DNA of 64,000 nt from an uncultured Granulosicoccaceae bacterium. GTDB lineage: Bacteria; Pseudomonadota; Gammaproteobacteria; CALCKW01. The first letter of the stretch is position 1. Each line of letters begins with the position of its first letter. The DNA lies in the NCBI GenBank assembly GCA_937965695.1, contig CALCKW010000002.1, forward strand, positions 1 to 64,000, given 5' to 3'. Shown here one piece after another: positions 18,711 to 27,624 of this stretch. The position numbers were made by a program, and so were the translations under genes. The notes below the pieces were generated by a model. That model ran no database searches. It was given only the letters and a program-made list of their open reading frames with translations, and was not told the origin of the DNA.

Positions 18711-19253
18711 ATGAATAATGCACTTATCCTCTTAATTTTTTGTTTATCGGCTCCAGCTATGTCAAAAGCAGCTTTAACAACTGCTCCTTATGCAGGTGCT
18801 GCGCTAGAGCGACAGACAATAAGCATTGATACCAACGATTTTGACTCTGGCTTATTGTTACTGCACGCGGGTGTATGGATTTGGGAAGGTATCGGTCTGG
18901 AGCTCGAGCTGGGTACCAGTATTTTCGACGATACGCAAAATGCTGTGTCAGTTGAACACAAGTCATTGTTGCGTTACGGCATACGACTACAGACACCTGC
19001 GACGCCCAACAACACTTTGCTCTATGTACTGTTAAGCGGGGCGAGCTCAAAACTTAATATGCAAACTGGTGGCGATGGTGTACCAGGTAAAAGCAGATTT
19101 AGTGGTTATCACGCTGGAGTTGGTTTGGCCACACAACTCAGCGCTAAGGTACAGCTAGATCTCAGCTACAACAACTACCAAGTAGACGAGAGTATTGATA
19201 TTACCGGCATTCGATTAAATGTCGAATACAGCTTCGGAGCTATTAATCGATGA
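18711..19253 (+). CDS. Small outer-membrane beta-barrel protein, copy 2
   Basis: A 180-residue paralogue of the product at 16780-17322, same length, with signal peptide (LILLIFCLSAPAMS), eight or so amphipathic strands and an aromatic-rich end (YSFGAINR). The two differ at scattered positions and share long blocks such as WEGIGLELELG and KVQLDLSYNNYQVDESID, so the duplication is old enough for drift but both frames stay intact, which suggests selection on both. The stop overlaps the next start by ATGA exactly as in copy 1. The ribosome binding site (TTGGA) is weaker than AGGAAG of copy 1. Confidence 0.75.
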   Translation: MNNALILLIFCLSAPAMSKAALTTAPYAGAALERQTISIDTNDFDSGLLLLHAGVWIWEGIGLELELGTSIFDDTQNAVSVEHKSLLRYGIRLQTPATPNNTLLYVLLSGASSKLNMQTGGDGVPGKSRFSGYHAGVGLATQLSAKVQLDLSYNNYQVDESIDITGIRLNVEYSFGAINR

Positions 19254-20794
19254 AACAAGTACTTTCTATTGCTGCGATGGTATTGCTAGCAGGCTGCCAG
19301 GGCGACAAGGCCCAGCAATATATACAAGCACTGGATGTAGCTGAGCGGGGGATCAGCGGTATCACAATAGATACAAACTCTTTCACTATAGTTGAGCCGA
19401 ATGTCACAGCACAGTGGGCCGCATCAGCCGATCTCACTTCCGGAAATACGCTCCTATACAGCGACCAGGTCAGCTGGAGCAGTGATTCACCAAAAGTCGC
19501 TACAGTATCAGGTGATGGTGTAATCAGCACCCTAAGTGCAGGAGTCGCAAATATCAGTGCGCGTTATGGTCGTTTTAGCGACGTTCAAACGCTCACTGTG
19601 TCGACGGCAGTCTTGCAGTCAATAAGCCTGACTCCGGCTTCCATATCTCTGGATGAATGTAAAACGTTGGTCGTTACTGCAGCAGGAAGCTACGATGATG
19701 GCACTACTCGCGAGCTCAACGGAATACTGAGCTGGAGCTCAGATAACCTCGCAGTAGCGACTCTTGAAGACAAAGGTGAGTCGAGCATTACTGTAGTAAG
19801 TCACTCGGCCGGCGCTGGCGTACTGACAGCCAGTAATGAGGACGGTATCACTGGTACTGCAAGCCTGACTATTCTGGACACTCTAACAAGTATCGCAATA
19901 GACCAGATCTCTCTGGATTTAAACGTTGGAGGCAGCGCTTCGCTTAGTGCGCAAGCGGAGTACAGCGATGCTAGCAGTGCAGAGATTACACAAAGCGGAA
20001 ATTGGTCACTGAACGAAACAGCGCAATCGAGCTTTGTTTCGCTAAAAAACAACTATTCAAACAAGGGTGAATTGAGTGCTACAGCTGTGGGTGTGGCCAT
20101 TGTCGATATGGAATGTGGGGGCATAAATGCCACTCAGAGCTCGACTGTCACAGTCTCGACTGACGCCGAACTGCAGAGCATTGCTATCAGCCCTATTGAG
20201 AACCCCTACCAGATATCAACCGATGACACAGACAAGAGCTTGACACTGTTCGCCAACTACGCAGACGGCAGTACAGTGGATGTAACGGTGGACGCTAGTT
20301 GGGAAGTGCTATCGGGAGACATTGATTTTATCGATATTGATATGAGTGATGGCAATGAAGGAAATATTTTACTCGATGCAACTATTGGTGATATCACCGA
20401 AGATAAATCCATCTCTGTGAAAGGAAGCTACGGTGCATTTGACGTACAAACAATTGTAACTGTTGAAGCGCCAACTTTAGCGACACTAGAGAGCCTGAGC
20501 TTCAGTCCAGCTAACAACCCTTACCTTTTATCGGTAAACGACACTGACAAGAGCATTACACTCCTGGCTAACTATTCTGACGGAAGTACAGCTGTGGATG
20601 TCACAGCTGACGCAATTTGGAATGTTGCACTTGGAGACAGCGACTTTATTTCCATTGATACCAGCCCAGGCAATGAGGGTAATATTTTACTTGACGCAGA
20701 TATTTCGGATATCACAGAAGACAAATCTATTTCTGTACAGGTGGCCTATGGTTCTCTCAATGCGCAAATCCAAATAATTGTAGAAGCGCCTTAG
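19250..20794 (+). CDS. Ig-like (BIG2-type) repeat lipoprotein, copy 2 (one extra module)
   Basis: A 514-residue paralogue of the lipoprotein at 17319-18548. The lipobox LLAGC is followed by QGDKAQ. The first three Ig-like modules align throughout with copy 1. The C-terminal acidic module is present twice: bases about 20164-20470 and 20479-20793 each encode an NPY-DTDKS-TL, DGSTxVDVT and GDITEDKSIS/SDITEDKSIS unit. This extra unit accounts for the 105-residue length difference. Both lipoproteins end in the same Val-Glu-Ala-Pro. A surface or periplasmic role is likely; the function is unknown. Confidence 0.75.
   Translation: MKQVLSIAAMVLLAGCQGDKAQQYIQALDVAERGISGITIDTNSFTIVEPNVTAQWAASADLTSGNTLLYSDQVSWSSDSPKVATVSGDGVISTLSAGVANISARYGRFSDVQTLTVSTAVLQSISLTPASISLDECKTLVVTAAGSYDDGTTRELNGILSWSSDNLAVATLEDKGESSITVVSHSAGAGVLTASNEDGITGTASLTILDTLTSIAIDQISLDLNVGGSASLSAQAEYSDASSAEITQSGNWSLNETAQSSFVSLKNNYSNKGELSATAVGVAIVDMECGGINATQSSTVTVSTDAELQSIAISPIENPYQISTDDTDKSLTLFANYADGSTVDVTVDASWEVLSGDIDFIDIDMSDGNEGNILLDATIGDITEDKSISVKGSYGAFDVQTIVTVEAPTLATLESLSFSPANNPYLLSVNDTDKSITLLANYSDGSTAVDVTADAIWNVALGDSDFISIDTSPGNEGNILLDADISDITEDKSISVQVAYGSLNAQIQIIVEAP
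20164..20793 (+). repeat. Internal tandem duplication of an Ig-like module
   Basis: Two consecutive units of about 105 codons at the 3' end of the lipoprotein gene, roughly 20164-20470 and 20479-20793, encode closely related acidic Ig-like modules. The copy 1 gene has only one unit. The second unit is nearer to the single unit of copy 1 (shared ADAIW and SVQVxYGSL), so the first may be the diverged or inserted one. Confidence 0.65.
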
Positions 20795-21142
20795 TCTTAT
20801 TTGAGAGTTGTAATCCGAATCGCCGAATAAATCTAAGGTGCTAGCCAGACCTTTAGAGCCTGAGTATCTCTGTCTAAGAGGAATAGACAGAGCTTTCCGC
20901 AACGATTGAAAAACATTGTTAAATAAAAAACGGGTTGTTAACGGTAGAGAATCTCAGAACAAGCCGTGCTCGCTCTGTCGACGCGCGCTAATTTCGGCCC
21001 AGCCGCGTTGCAAATCTAGCCAATAGCACCACTATTACAGTTGGTTAGTGCCTTTCCAGGTCCAATTTTTTCACGCCGACATCACTGGCCGAACTTAATC
21101 CGAACATCCCTAGGTTTTCCAATCTAAGGTAGAGCTATTTGA
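20795..21142. other. Intergenic region between lipoprotein and glycosyltransferase genes
   Basis: 348 bases between two genes that converge here. It contains the hairpin at 20868-20892. No reading frame with family resemblance, RNA gene or repeat was recognised in the rest. Confidence 0.6.
20868..20892. terminator. Perfect hairpin downstream of the lipoprotein gene
   Basis: CTCTGTCTA (20868-20876) and TAGACAGAG (20884-20892), a perfect 9-base stem with a 7-base loop, 75 bases past the lipoprotein stop. Only CTTT follows, so it is a weak terminator candidate; it could instead protect the 3' end or be a protein site. Confidence 0.4.
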
Positions 21143-22438
21143 TTAATCAGTCTTTGCGCTTTCTCGCGTTTCGGGCGCCGCACTGCTAGCATCCACTTGA
21201 TTCTCTACAACAGGCAATCCTGCGGTCGTGCGCAAAATATTCGCCATTTTCTTCGCAAGAGCCTCGCGAGAGTAGACCTTGCTGGCTTTCAAACAGTTTT
21301 CCACCATTTGCTGGTAGCGCTCTTTATCTTGGTGCATGCGGCCAAGCGTATCAGCAATAGATTGAGGATTCTCAGGCTCGCAGAGCTCACCGCAATCACT
21401 GGCTTCTACTATTCCTGTGGCTTCACCTTTTGGTAAGCCCATCAACACCGGTATGCCAACCCCCATACTCTCAAATAACTTAGACGGGATGACTGTTTCA
21501 AAAACAGGAAGATCGCGCAGGTGGATTAATGACACATCGCACAGACTCCAAATGCGATTCATATCCTCTTTAGGGAAACGTCCCAAGGAAACCACATTAT
21601 CCAATCCACGCTCAGCAACCATTGTTTCAATCTTTTCTTTTTCCGATCCAGCGCCAACCAATAGGATACGAACATCCGGTTGATCGCGCAGCAGTTCGGC
21701 AGCCTCAACGATCTTCTCTAAGCCGTGGGCCATTCCATGAGTCCCAATGTAACCTGCAACGAACTTACCTTCGAGTCCGTGGGCCTCGGCTAACTCAACG
21801 TCTTTCGTTTCCGCCTTGCTGTAGCGTGACAAATCCACACCATTCAAGACCACATGAATCTTGTCACCGTCTATACCTCGGGACATCAAGTCATCTTTAA
21901 AAGCCTCTGTCACGGTGATCACGGCATCTGCATTGCGGTAGAGAAAAAGCTCGAGTTTCTCGAGCCATTTCAGAATCAACGGATATTTAACGGCACCTAA
22001 TGCTGCTATCGATGCAGGCCAAAGATCCCGCACTTCGAAAACATAAGGCACTCGCCGGACTTTGGCCAGAGCCCAACCACCGATTGCGTTAAAAAATTGA
22101 GGTGATGTGGCCACAAGAACATCTGGCTTCTTTTGAAACAAACCGGCAAAAAAGCCAGTGAACATAAAGCTGATGTAGTCCAATGAACGCTTGATAAATC
22201 CTTCGTTACGGGTGATGTAGGTCTTGACCCTAACGAGATCTACTCCATCCTTTTCCTCGCGGCTGTACCAAGCATTTTTGTAGCCTTCAAAAAGCACACC
22301 TTCTGGAAAATTTGGAGCCGTCGTGACGACATTGACATCAGCGCCATCTGCGATCCAATACTTCGCGTGCTCTGACAGACGCGAAGCAGGTGCATTGACC
22401 TCTGGAGGGTAATTATCGGAGAGAAACAGAATACGCAT
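21143..22438 (-). CDS. WbuB-like family 4 glycosyltransferase
   Basis: A 431-residue GT-B fold glycosyltransferase of family GT4, close to the WbuB-like subgroup that adds sugars in O-antigen or exopolysaccharide synthesis. The N-terminal donor-fold block FLSDNYPPEVNAPASR, the segment FEVRDLWPASI near residue 138, and the nucleotide-sugar region YIGTHGMAHGLEKIVEA are typical. The retaining-GT4 E-x7-E region is visible around PSKLFESMGVGIPVLMG. Orphan here: no other polysaccharide genes are adjacent, so donor and acceptor are unknown. The C-terminal 20 residues are a low-complexity acidic tail. Confidence 0.87.
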   Translation of the reverse strand: MRILFLSDNYPPEVNAPASRLSEHAKYWIADGADVNVVTTAPNFPEGVLFEGYKNAWYSREEKDGVDLVRVKTYITRNEGFIKRSLDYISFMFTGFFAGLFQKKPDVLVATSPQFFNAIGGWALAKVRRVPYVFEVRDLWPASIAALGAVKYPLILKWLEKLELFLYRNADAVITVTEAFKDDLMSRGIDGDKIHVVLNGVDLSRYSKAETKDVELAEAHGLEGKFVAGYIGTHGMAHGLEKIVEAAELLRDQPDVRILLVGAGSEKEKIETMVAERGLDNVVSLGRFPKEDMNRIWSLCDVSLIHLRDLPVFETVIPSKLFESMGVGIPVLMGLPKGEATGIVEASDCGELCEPENPQSIADTLGRMHQDKERYQQMVENCLKASKVYSREALAKKMANILRTTAGLPVVENQVDASSAAPETRESAKTD

Positions 22439-22666
22439 GGAGATAAATTACTCGTCGCTGTGCGCAGCGTTGAAACTGCTGTGAAGCCATAACTTTAGAC
22501 CCTAACCGGAACTTAGACCGCTTAAAATCAGACCAAGAATTCTCTAATATCGGCCGGGCACCATTGAGCTTAAGTTATTGAGATTTCTTCATTTCCACAT
22601 AGAAATAAGCCCCTACATCTGGATTGATGCAAGGGCTTTGAATACTTCGAGATCAGGAGCGGATAA

Positions 22667-23602
22667 CTAAGGAATATGCTCCAGATCGTCGCCTTCTTTC
22701 TCAACAGGCATCAGATCTTGCCTGTCCACACCCATGATCAGCGCTGAACCGGAGGCCACAAAGATCGAAGAATAGGTCCCTACGACCACACCGATGATCA
22801 AAGCAAAGCTAAAGCCCCGCAAAACCTCGCCTCCAAAAAGAAACAAGGCAAACAGCGCAAGCAATGTTGTACCAGATGTGATGATCGTACGCGAGACTGT
22901 CTGGTTGATCGAGAGATTCATCACTTGCATAGAATCACCCTTGCGCACCTTACGAAAATTCTCTCGTATACGGTCAAAAACGACAATTGTGTCGTTCAAC
23001 GAGTAACCGATGACCGCCAAAATGGCGGCGAGTACTGAAAGATCGAAATCGACCCCTGCTAGAGAGCAGGCTCCAAGGGCAATTACGACATCATGTGCCA
23101 GTGCAAACAAAGACCCAGCGGCAAACTTCTTTTCAAAGCGTAACCAGACGTAAATCAAAATTCCGAACAGAGCGTAAAGTACCGCCAATCCACCTTGATC
23201 ACGCAGCTCATCACCAACCTGCGGACCAACAAACTCGACACGCTGCATGGTCGGGCTACCGCCAGCCGCATCTAGTTGTTCGAGAACTGAATCTGAGATG
23301 GTTGCACTGGACGAATCGGCTCGTGGAGCTAACCGCACAAGCACCTCACTAGCGCTGCCAAAGGTTTGCACCTGAGCGTCGGCGAAACCTCCATCCGCTA
23401 GAGAGCCACGAATGGCATCAAGATCTGCTTGCTCGGAGTAGCTGACCTCGATTAAGTAACCGCCAGTAAAATCGAGTCCGTAGTTAAGACCACGGGTGGC
23501 CAATAACGTCAGCGACAGTACGATTAAAACGGCTGAACACATCAGTGCTGGACGCACTTTGCTCATGAATTCAAACCGACCGTAAGTCATTTCATTGTTC
23601 AT
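22667..23602 (-). CDS. secF: Protein translocase subunit SecF
   Basis: SecF, the smaller RND-like subunit of the SecDF complex that uses the proton gradient to help pull exported proteins through SecYEG. 311 residues (E. coli 323). The DFTGG motif of the P1 region follows the first helix (GLNYGLDFTGGYLIEV). The helix-5/6 hallmark appears as VIGYSLNDTIVVFDRIREN, and about six membrane segments are visible. It lies 14 bases after secD. Confidence 0.96.
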   Translation of the reverse strand: MNNEMTYGRFEFMSKVRPALMCSAVLIVLSLTLLATRGLNYGLDFTGGYLIEVSYSEQADLDAIRGSLADGGFADAQVQTFGSASEVLVRLAPRADSSSATISDSVLEQLDAAGGSPTMQRVEFVGPQVGDELRDQGGLAVLYALFGILIYVWLRFEKKFAAGSLFALAHDVVIALGACSLAGVDFDLSVLAAILAVIGYSLNDTIVVFDRIRENFRKVRKGDSMQVMNLSINQTVSRTIITSGTTLLALFALFLFGGEVLRGFSFALIIGVVVGTYSSIFVASGSALIMGVDRQDLMPVEKEGDDLEHIP

Positions 23603-23616
23603 TATGGGTAAGTCTC

Positions 23617-25479
23617 CTAAATTGGCAAACGGTTGAGCTTACGCCCACCGAAGCGCCAGTTGACCACCGCACGGGTGCCCATGATGGCAGTGAACATGGA
23701 GGTGACGATGCCGATACTGAGTGTCACGGCGAAACCTTTGATCGCACCTGTACCAAAAGCAAACAATACAATCGCTGCAATAAGCGTTGTGATGTTGGCA
23801 TCAGCAATGGTACTGAAGGCTTTTTCGTAGCCAGCTTCGATGGCTTGCTGAACTTTTGCGCCATCGCGCAATTCTTCGCGTATGCGTTCAAAGATCAACA
23901 CATTTGCGTCGACAGCCATCCCCACCGTCAAGACGATTCCGGCAATTCCAGGTAGGGTCAACGTAGCTTGCATGAAGGAGAGTACGGCGAGAATAAGAAC
24001 CAAGTTAAACGCCAGTGCAAAGTCAGCAATTATACCGAATGCTTTGTAGTAGATCGCCATAAACACCATCACGAGCGAGAAACCAACGATGCAAGCCATG
24101 AAGCCTGCTTTGATGTTTTGTTCTCCTAAGCTGGGCCCGACGGTGCGCTCTTCCACAATTTCAACGGGTGCTTTTAACGCACCTGCGTTGAGAAGTAACG
24201 CAAGATTACGCGCTTCTTCGGATTGCAGGCCGGTCGTCTGAAAACGGTTGGAAAGTACGTCGCGGATAGTCGCAACGCTAATGACTTCCTCTACTTGGGT
24301 TTTGATTTTTTCAACCGTACCGTCAGCGTTCGTCTTACGATCAAAGCGGGTCTCGATGAAAACCACTGCCATTGGCTCACCAATGTTGGCGGCGGAGATG
24401 CGCTGCATGCGTTTAGCACCTTTACCATCCAAATTCACGAGCACAGCTGGCTCACCTGACTGCTGATCGATCGTAGAAGAAGCCCCTTTTATCTGATCGC
24501 CAGTCACGATGACATCTCGGTCCAGGAGAATAGGAGAACCATCATCTCGCCGCTTGTACATCAAAGCTCGAGGAGGGATATTTCCACTCTCGTTAGCTGA
24601 GATCCAATCTGCCGCTGAGCCGTAGACTAAACGATACTCAAGTGTGGCGGTCGCACCGAGTAGCTCTTTCGCTCGGGTGGTGTCTTGTACGCCAGGCAGC
24701 TGGACGACAATCCTATCGGGACCTTGCCTTTGAATAACAGGCTCCGCAACGCCAATTTCATTCACACGATTGCGCAGAGTTGTAATATTTTGCTGAATTG
24801 CCGAGCTGCGTTCGTCCAACGCCGCTTGTTCGGTCATGACCCCGTCAATCCAAGATCTGCCATCGTCCCCTTCACGGACAGCAAACTCTAGATAACCTCT
24901 GTATCGGCGTTCCATGGCAGCAAGAGCATCATCGCGAGCGGCAGCGGCCTCGAAGGCGACACCTATCGTCTCCTCGGTTAGGCTAATGCCGCGATAACGC
25001 ATATTCCCTTCGCGAAGCCAAGTGCGCATATCTTGCATAGTACTTTGCTGCGCCGTTTTGATCGCCGAATCCATGTCCACCTCCATCAAGAAGTGCACAC
25101 CGCCGCGCAGATCCAATCCCAAATAGAGTGGCTGTGCAATACTCTGCAACCAATCGGGGGCTGCAGAAACCAAGTTGAGAGCCGTGATGTAATCCCCACC
25201 CAAGGTGTCGTCAATAACGTCACGTGCCACTGTTTGATCACCGACACTGGAGAACCGCAACTGCACGCGATCTTCAATGATTTGTGCTTTGATTTCACCT
25301 TGGGCGACTGTTTTAGCAGCAGTTACAGCCCGATCTACCAACGCTTGATCGGGGGCACCTTTGCGTGGCGAAATAAGCACAGCAGGGTCATTGCCATAGA
25401 GGTTAGGCAATGCGTAGAGAGAACCCGTAATCAGCACCAAGGCTAATAAGAGGTATTTCCACAGAGGATATTGATTCAT
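23617..25479 (-). CDS. secD: Protein translocase subunit SecD
   Basis: SecD, the large RND-like subunit of SecDF; 620 residues (E. coli 615). After the first helix comes the periplasmic domain with the DLRGGVHFLMEVD signature near residue 121 and the P1-head region. The C-terminal half has the membrane helices with GMAVDANVLIFERIREEL, the motif bearing residues used in proton movement. It follows yajC by 62 bases and precedes secF; the three form the usual yajC-secD-secF operon, but without the queA-tgt genes before it within this window. Confidence 0.96.
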   Translation of the reverse strand: MNQYPLWKYLLLALVLITGSLYALPNLYGNDPAVLISPRKGAPDQALVDRAVTAAKTVAQGEIKAQIIEDRVQLRFSSVGDQTVARDVIDDTLGGDYITALNLVSAAPDWLQSIAQPLYLGLDLRGGVHFLMEVDMDSAIKTAQQSTMQDMRTWLREGNMRYRGISLTEETIGVAFEAAAARDDALAAMERRYRGYLEFAVREGDDGRSWIDGVMTEQAALDERSSAIQQNITTLRNRVNEIGVAEPVIQRQGPDRIVVQLPGVQDTTRAKELLGATATLEYRLVYGSAADWISANESGNIPPRALMYKRRDDGSPILLDRDVIVTGDQIKGASSTIDQQSGEPAVLVNLDGKGAKRMQRISAANIGEPMAVVFIETRFDRKTNADGTVEKIKTQVEEVISVATIRDVLSNRFQTTGLQSEEARNLALLLNAGALKAPVEIVEERTVGPSLGEQNIKAGFMACIVGFSLVMVFMAIYYKAFGIIADFALAFNLVLILAVLSFMQATLTLPGIAGIVLTVGMAVDANVLIFERIREELRDGAKVQQAIEAGYEKAFSTIADANITTLIAAIVLFAFGTGAIKGFAVTLSIGIVTSMFTAIMGTRAVVNWRFGGRKLNRLPI

Positions 25480-25541
25480 TGAGAGGGTCTGCCAATTTTG
25501 ATCAGCTCGGCACGTGGGTACCGAGCGCGGATTTTAGACAA

Positions 25542-25868
25542 TCAAGCGCCTTTTAACGTGCCCTTAGGCAGTAAGCTGGCGACAGAGGCTTTTTGAATGT
25601 TCACTTCAACGTTGTTGGCCACTTTGACGGTCAGAAAAACATCGCCAACGGCTGTAACAGTTCCACCCAAACCACCTGCTGAAATGATCTCGTCACCCTT
25701 CTTGAGACCCTCAACCATGCCCTGATGTTCCTTGGCACGTTTTTGCTGCGGACGAATCATCAAAAAATAGAAAACACCCAACAAAATAAGCGGGAACGCC
25801 AGTCCTAGTAGACCGCCTTCTCCGCCGACACCGCCTTCTGCATACGCTGACGAAATTAGAAAATCCAT
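25542..25868 (-). CDS. yajC: Preprotein translocase accessory protein YajC
   Basis: YajC, a small single-helix inner-membrane protein that associates with SecDF. 108 residues from ATG 25868, which follows a GGAG ribosome binding site; GTG 25880 would add 4 residues. The helix (GLAFPLILLGVFYFLMI) is followed by RPQQKRAKEHQ and then the small domain with KGDEIISAGGLGGTV, all family hallmarks. It is first in the yajC-secD-secF group. Confidence 0.95.
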   Translation of the reverse strand: MDFLISSAYAEGGVGGEGGLLGLAFPLILLGVFYFLMIRPQQKRAKEHQGMVEGLKKGDEIISAGGLGGTVTAVGDVFLTVKVANNVEVNIQKASVASLLPKGTLKGA

Positions 25869-26594
25869 GCTGTACTCCACATAATTGGCAATTGGTTATT
25901 TAATAGAACATTATCGCACAGGCTTAAGCGGTGTGCAGAATTCAGAACACTATTGATATGGGCCCTTGACGGCAGTTCAAGAGGCGGTGCTCGTCTATGG
26001 TTTCTCTTTAGGAAAGAGAGCCTGAATAACAAACAACTGTTCCATCACCGTCCGCACAGGAACTCAGGCATTCCATGCACGTGCTGCAACTATATGTAAA
26101 AGCCTAACCAGCAGGCTTTAGTTGTTCCTGTTCGTAAAAGAACAGCCCCTAAATGATCATGGACCTTGTTTTTAAACGCCTTTCCCGTGGCAACTCGATA
26201 AAAAACACCCTATCGAGTACACGCCAGCTGCCGCCTTTAATATGACAAAAAGCTGGCACCCTGCCTTCCACTGCGCAATTTCTGCAGATTTAAACACCAC
26301 CAATACCCGTTGTTTCGCACCTCCAATAGTGGATACAGCCGACGCTAAAATCATTGTTCGGCATCAACGATGAGCTATAAGCCCGCGCAATGTAGAGCAT
26401 GCGCTACGCTAAGACGTTCGACATCGGCATCATCGGGAGTGCAAAAACGATGGTGAAACAGCTGGATTATCAAGGTGAATGCCCGCATTGTTGGGCAAAA
26501 CAGCTGGATGAATTTTGTCCAGCACATCAAGAAAAACAGCACTGGCGGGTTAGATTAAAAGAGTGTGATCTTTTGAAGCGACTGGACGGTGCGG
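25869..26594. other. Long intergenic region without a convincing gene
   Basis: About 725 bases upstream of yajC and downstream of the DMT permease gene. Two small stem-loops are visible (AAAGCCT/AGGCTTT around 26098-26121 and CTGTTC/GAACAG around 26129-26146). One 80-codon plus-strand frame starts at 26399 and encodes a CPHC...CPAH cysteine/histidine pattern, but it has no ribosome binding site and runs into the permease gene on the other strand. No family resemblance was recognised. Confidence 0.5.
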
Positions 26595-27488
26595 CTAGGT
26601 ACCCGTCTGGTGCCTTTTCGCGGCGTATTGAGCCAAGATGACACCAGCGATGACAATGAAAGCACCCGCCACCTGCAGTGAGTTGAGTGTTTCTCCAAGT
26701 AGAAGCATAGCCAGAATAATTGTTGCTACGGGTTCGAGATTCATCAGAGAGGCAAACCTTACTGAGCCTAATCGACTGATCGCGTTGAACGTGCATATGA
26801 AGCCAACAAAAAAAGAGACCAGCATGCCGCAAAATGCCGCCCAACCTACCACACCGGCGGGTAAGCTAAGCCCACCGCTAAAAAAAACAACCAAGCTGGC
26901 TAATAGCGCACTCACTGCAGCGGTGTAGGTACTAAACACTTGTGTTTCAACCCGCTGCAATACCTGGCCACTCAACACCAGATTAAGAGCGATACCAATT
27001 GCTGCACAGATGGCAAACCCAAGCCCTATCTTAGAAACTTCTGCGCTTTCAACATCAAGCGCTAACAACAACCCTACAAATGCGATCAGTAAAGCAAACA
27101 TGCTGAGCAGATTAGGCCTATGACGAATCATAAGTGCGGAGATGATCGCAACAAGAATTGGGAAGGTATAAAAAATGAGCACTGATAAGCTGACAGGCAA
27201 CCAAGCTACAGAGGATAAATAAGAAAATATCCCCACAAAATAGAGTAACCCGCACAGTAGGCTGCCAGCGCAATCACGGGTTTTTAGTTTCAAGGTTTGG
27301 CCGCGTAGAAAATTCCATAAAAGTAATGCTGTCAGCATTGCTATAAAGCGCAACAACATAACAGTCTGCGCATCAGACCCATACTCATAACTAAGCCTTG
27401 CCATGACTAGAGAGCAGGCAAATCCAATCGCCGCCGCCAATGTAAACAACATTCCAGGCAACAGTCGATGCTCACTGGGGCTCACCAT
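26595..27488 (-). CDS. EamA-type (DMT superfamily) permease
   Basis: A 297-residue inner-membrane protein with about ten hydrophobic helices arranged as two EamA repeats, the drug/metabolite transporter pattern. The second repeat carries the usual LMNLEPVATIILAMLLLGE segment in which the conserved Glu-Pro marks the family, followed by the last helix VAGAFIVIAGVILAQ. Substrate unknown; members export amino acids, metabolites or drugs. It is flanked by intergenic gaps on both sides and looks monocistronic. Confidence 0.85.
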   Translation of the reverse strand: MVSPSEHRLLPGMLFTLAAAIGFACSLVMARLSYEYGSDAQTVMLLRFIAMLTALLLWNFLRGQTLKLKTRDCAGSLLCGLLYFVGIFSYLSSVAWLPVSLSVLIFYTFPILVAIISALMIRHRPNLLSMFALLIAFVGLLLALDVESAEVSKIGLGFAICAAIGIALNLVLSGQVLQRVETQVFSTYTAAVSALLASLVVFFSGGLSLPAGVVGWAAFCGMLVSFFVGFICTFNAISRLGSVRFASLMNLEPVATIILAMLLLGETLNSLQVAGAFIVIAGVILAQYAAKRHQTGT

Positions 27489-27624
27489 GTTTTATGCCTA
27501 GAGTGTGCTAAAAGTTTTCACACTCTAGTTGAAGTCGCGCGATTGCGCACTGCAAATCGCAACAGAGACCTTAGATAAGGGCACAGCGCGATATAGCCCA
27601 GCACAGTTTAAGCTCTGAACAGCG

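Noticed and set aside
26172..26354. 60-codon minus-strand frame in the yajC upstream gap
   Set aside because: Short, no ribosome binding site or family resemblance; consistent with chance.
26399..26641. 80-codon frame with CPHC...CPAH pattern
   Set aside because: No ribosome binding site, overlaps the DMT permease gene on the other strand, and no family recognised; kept only as a low finding.
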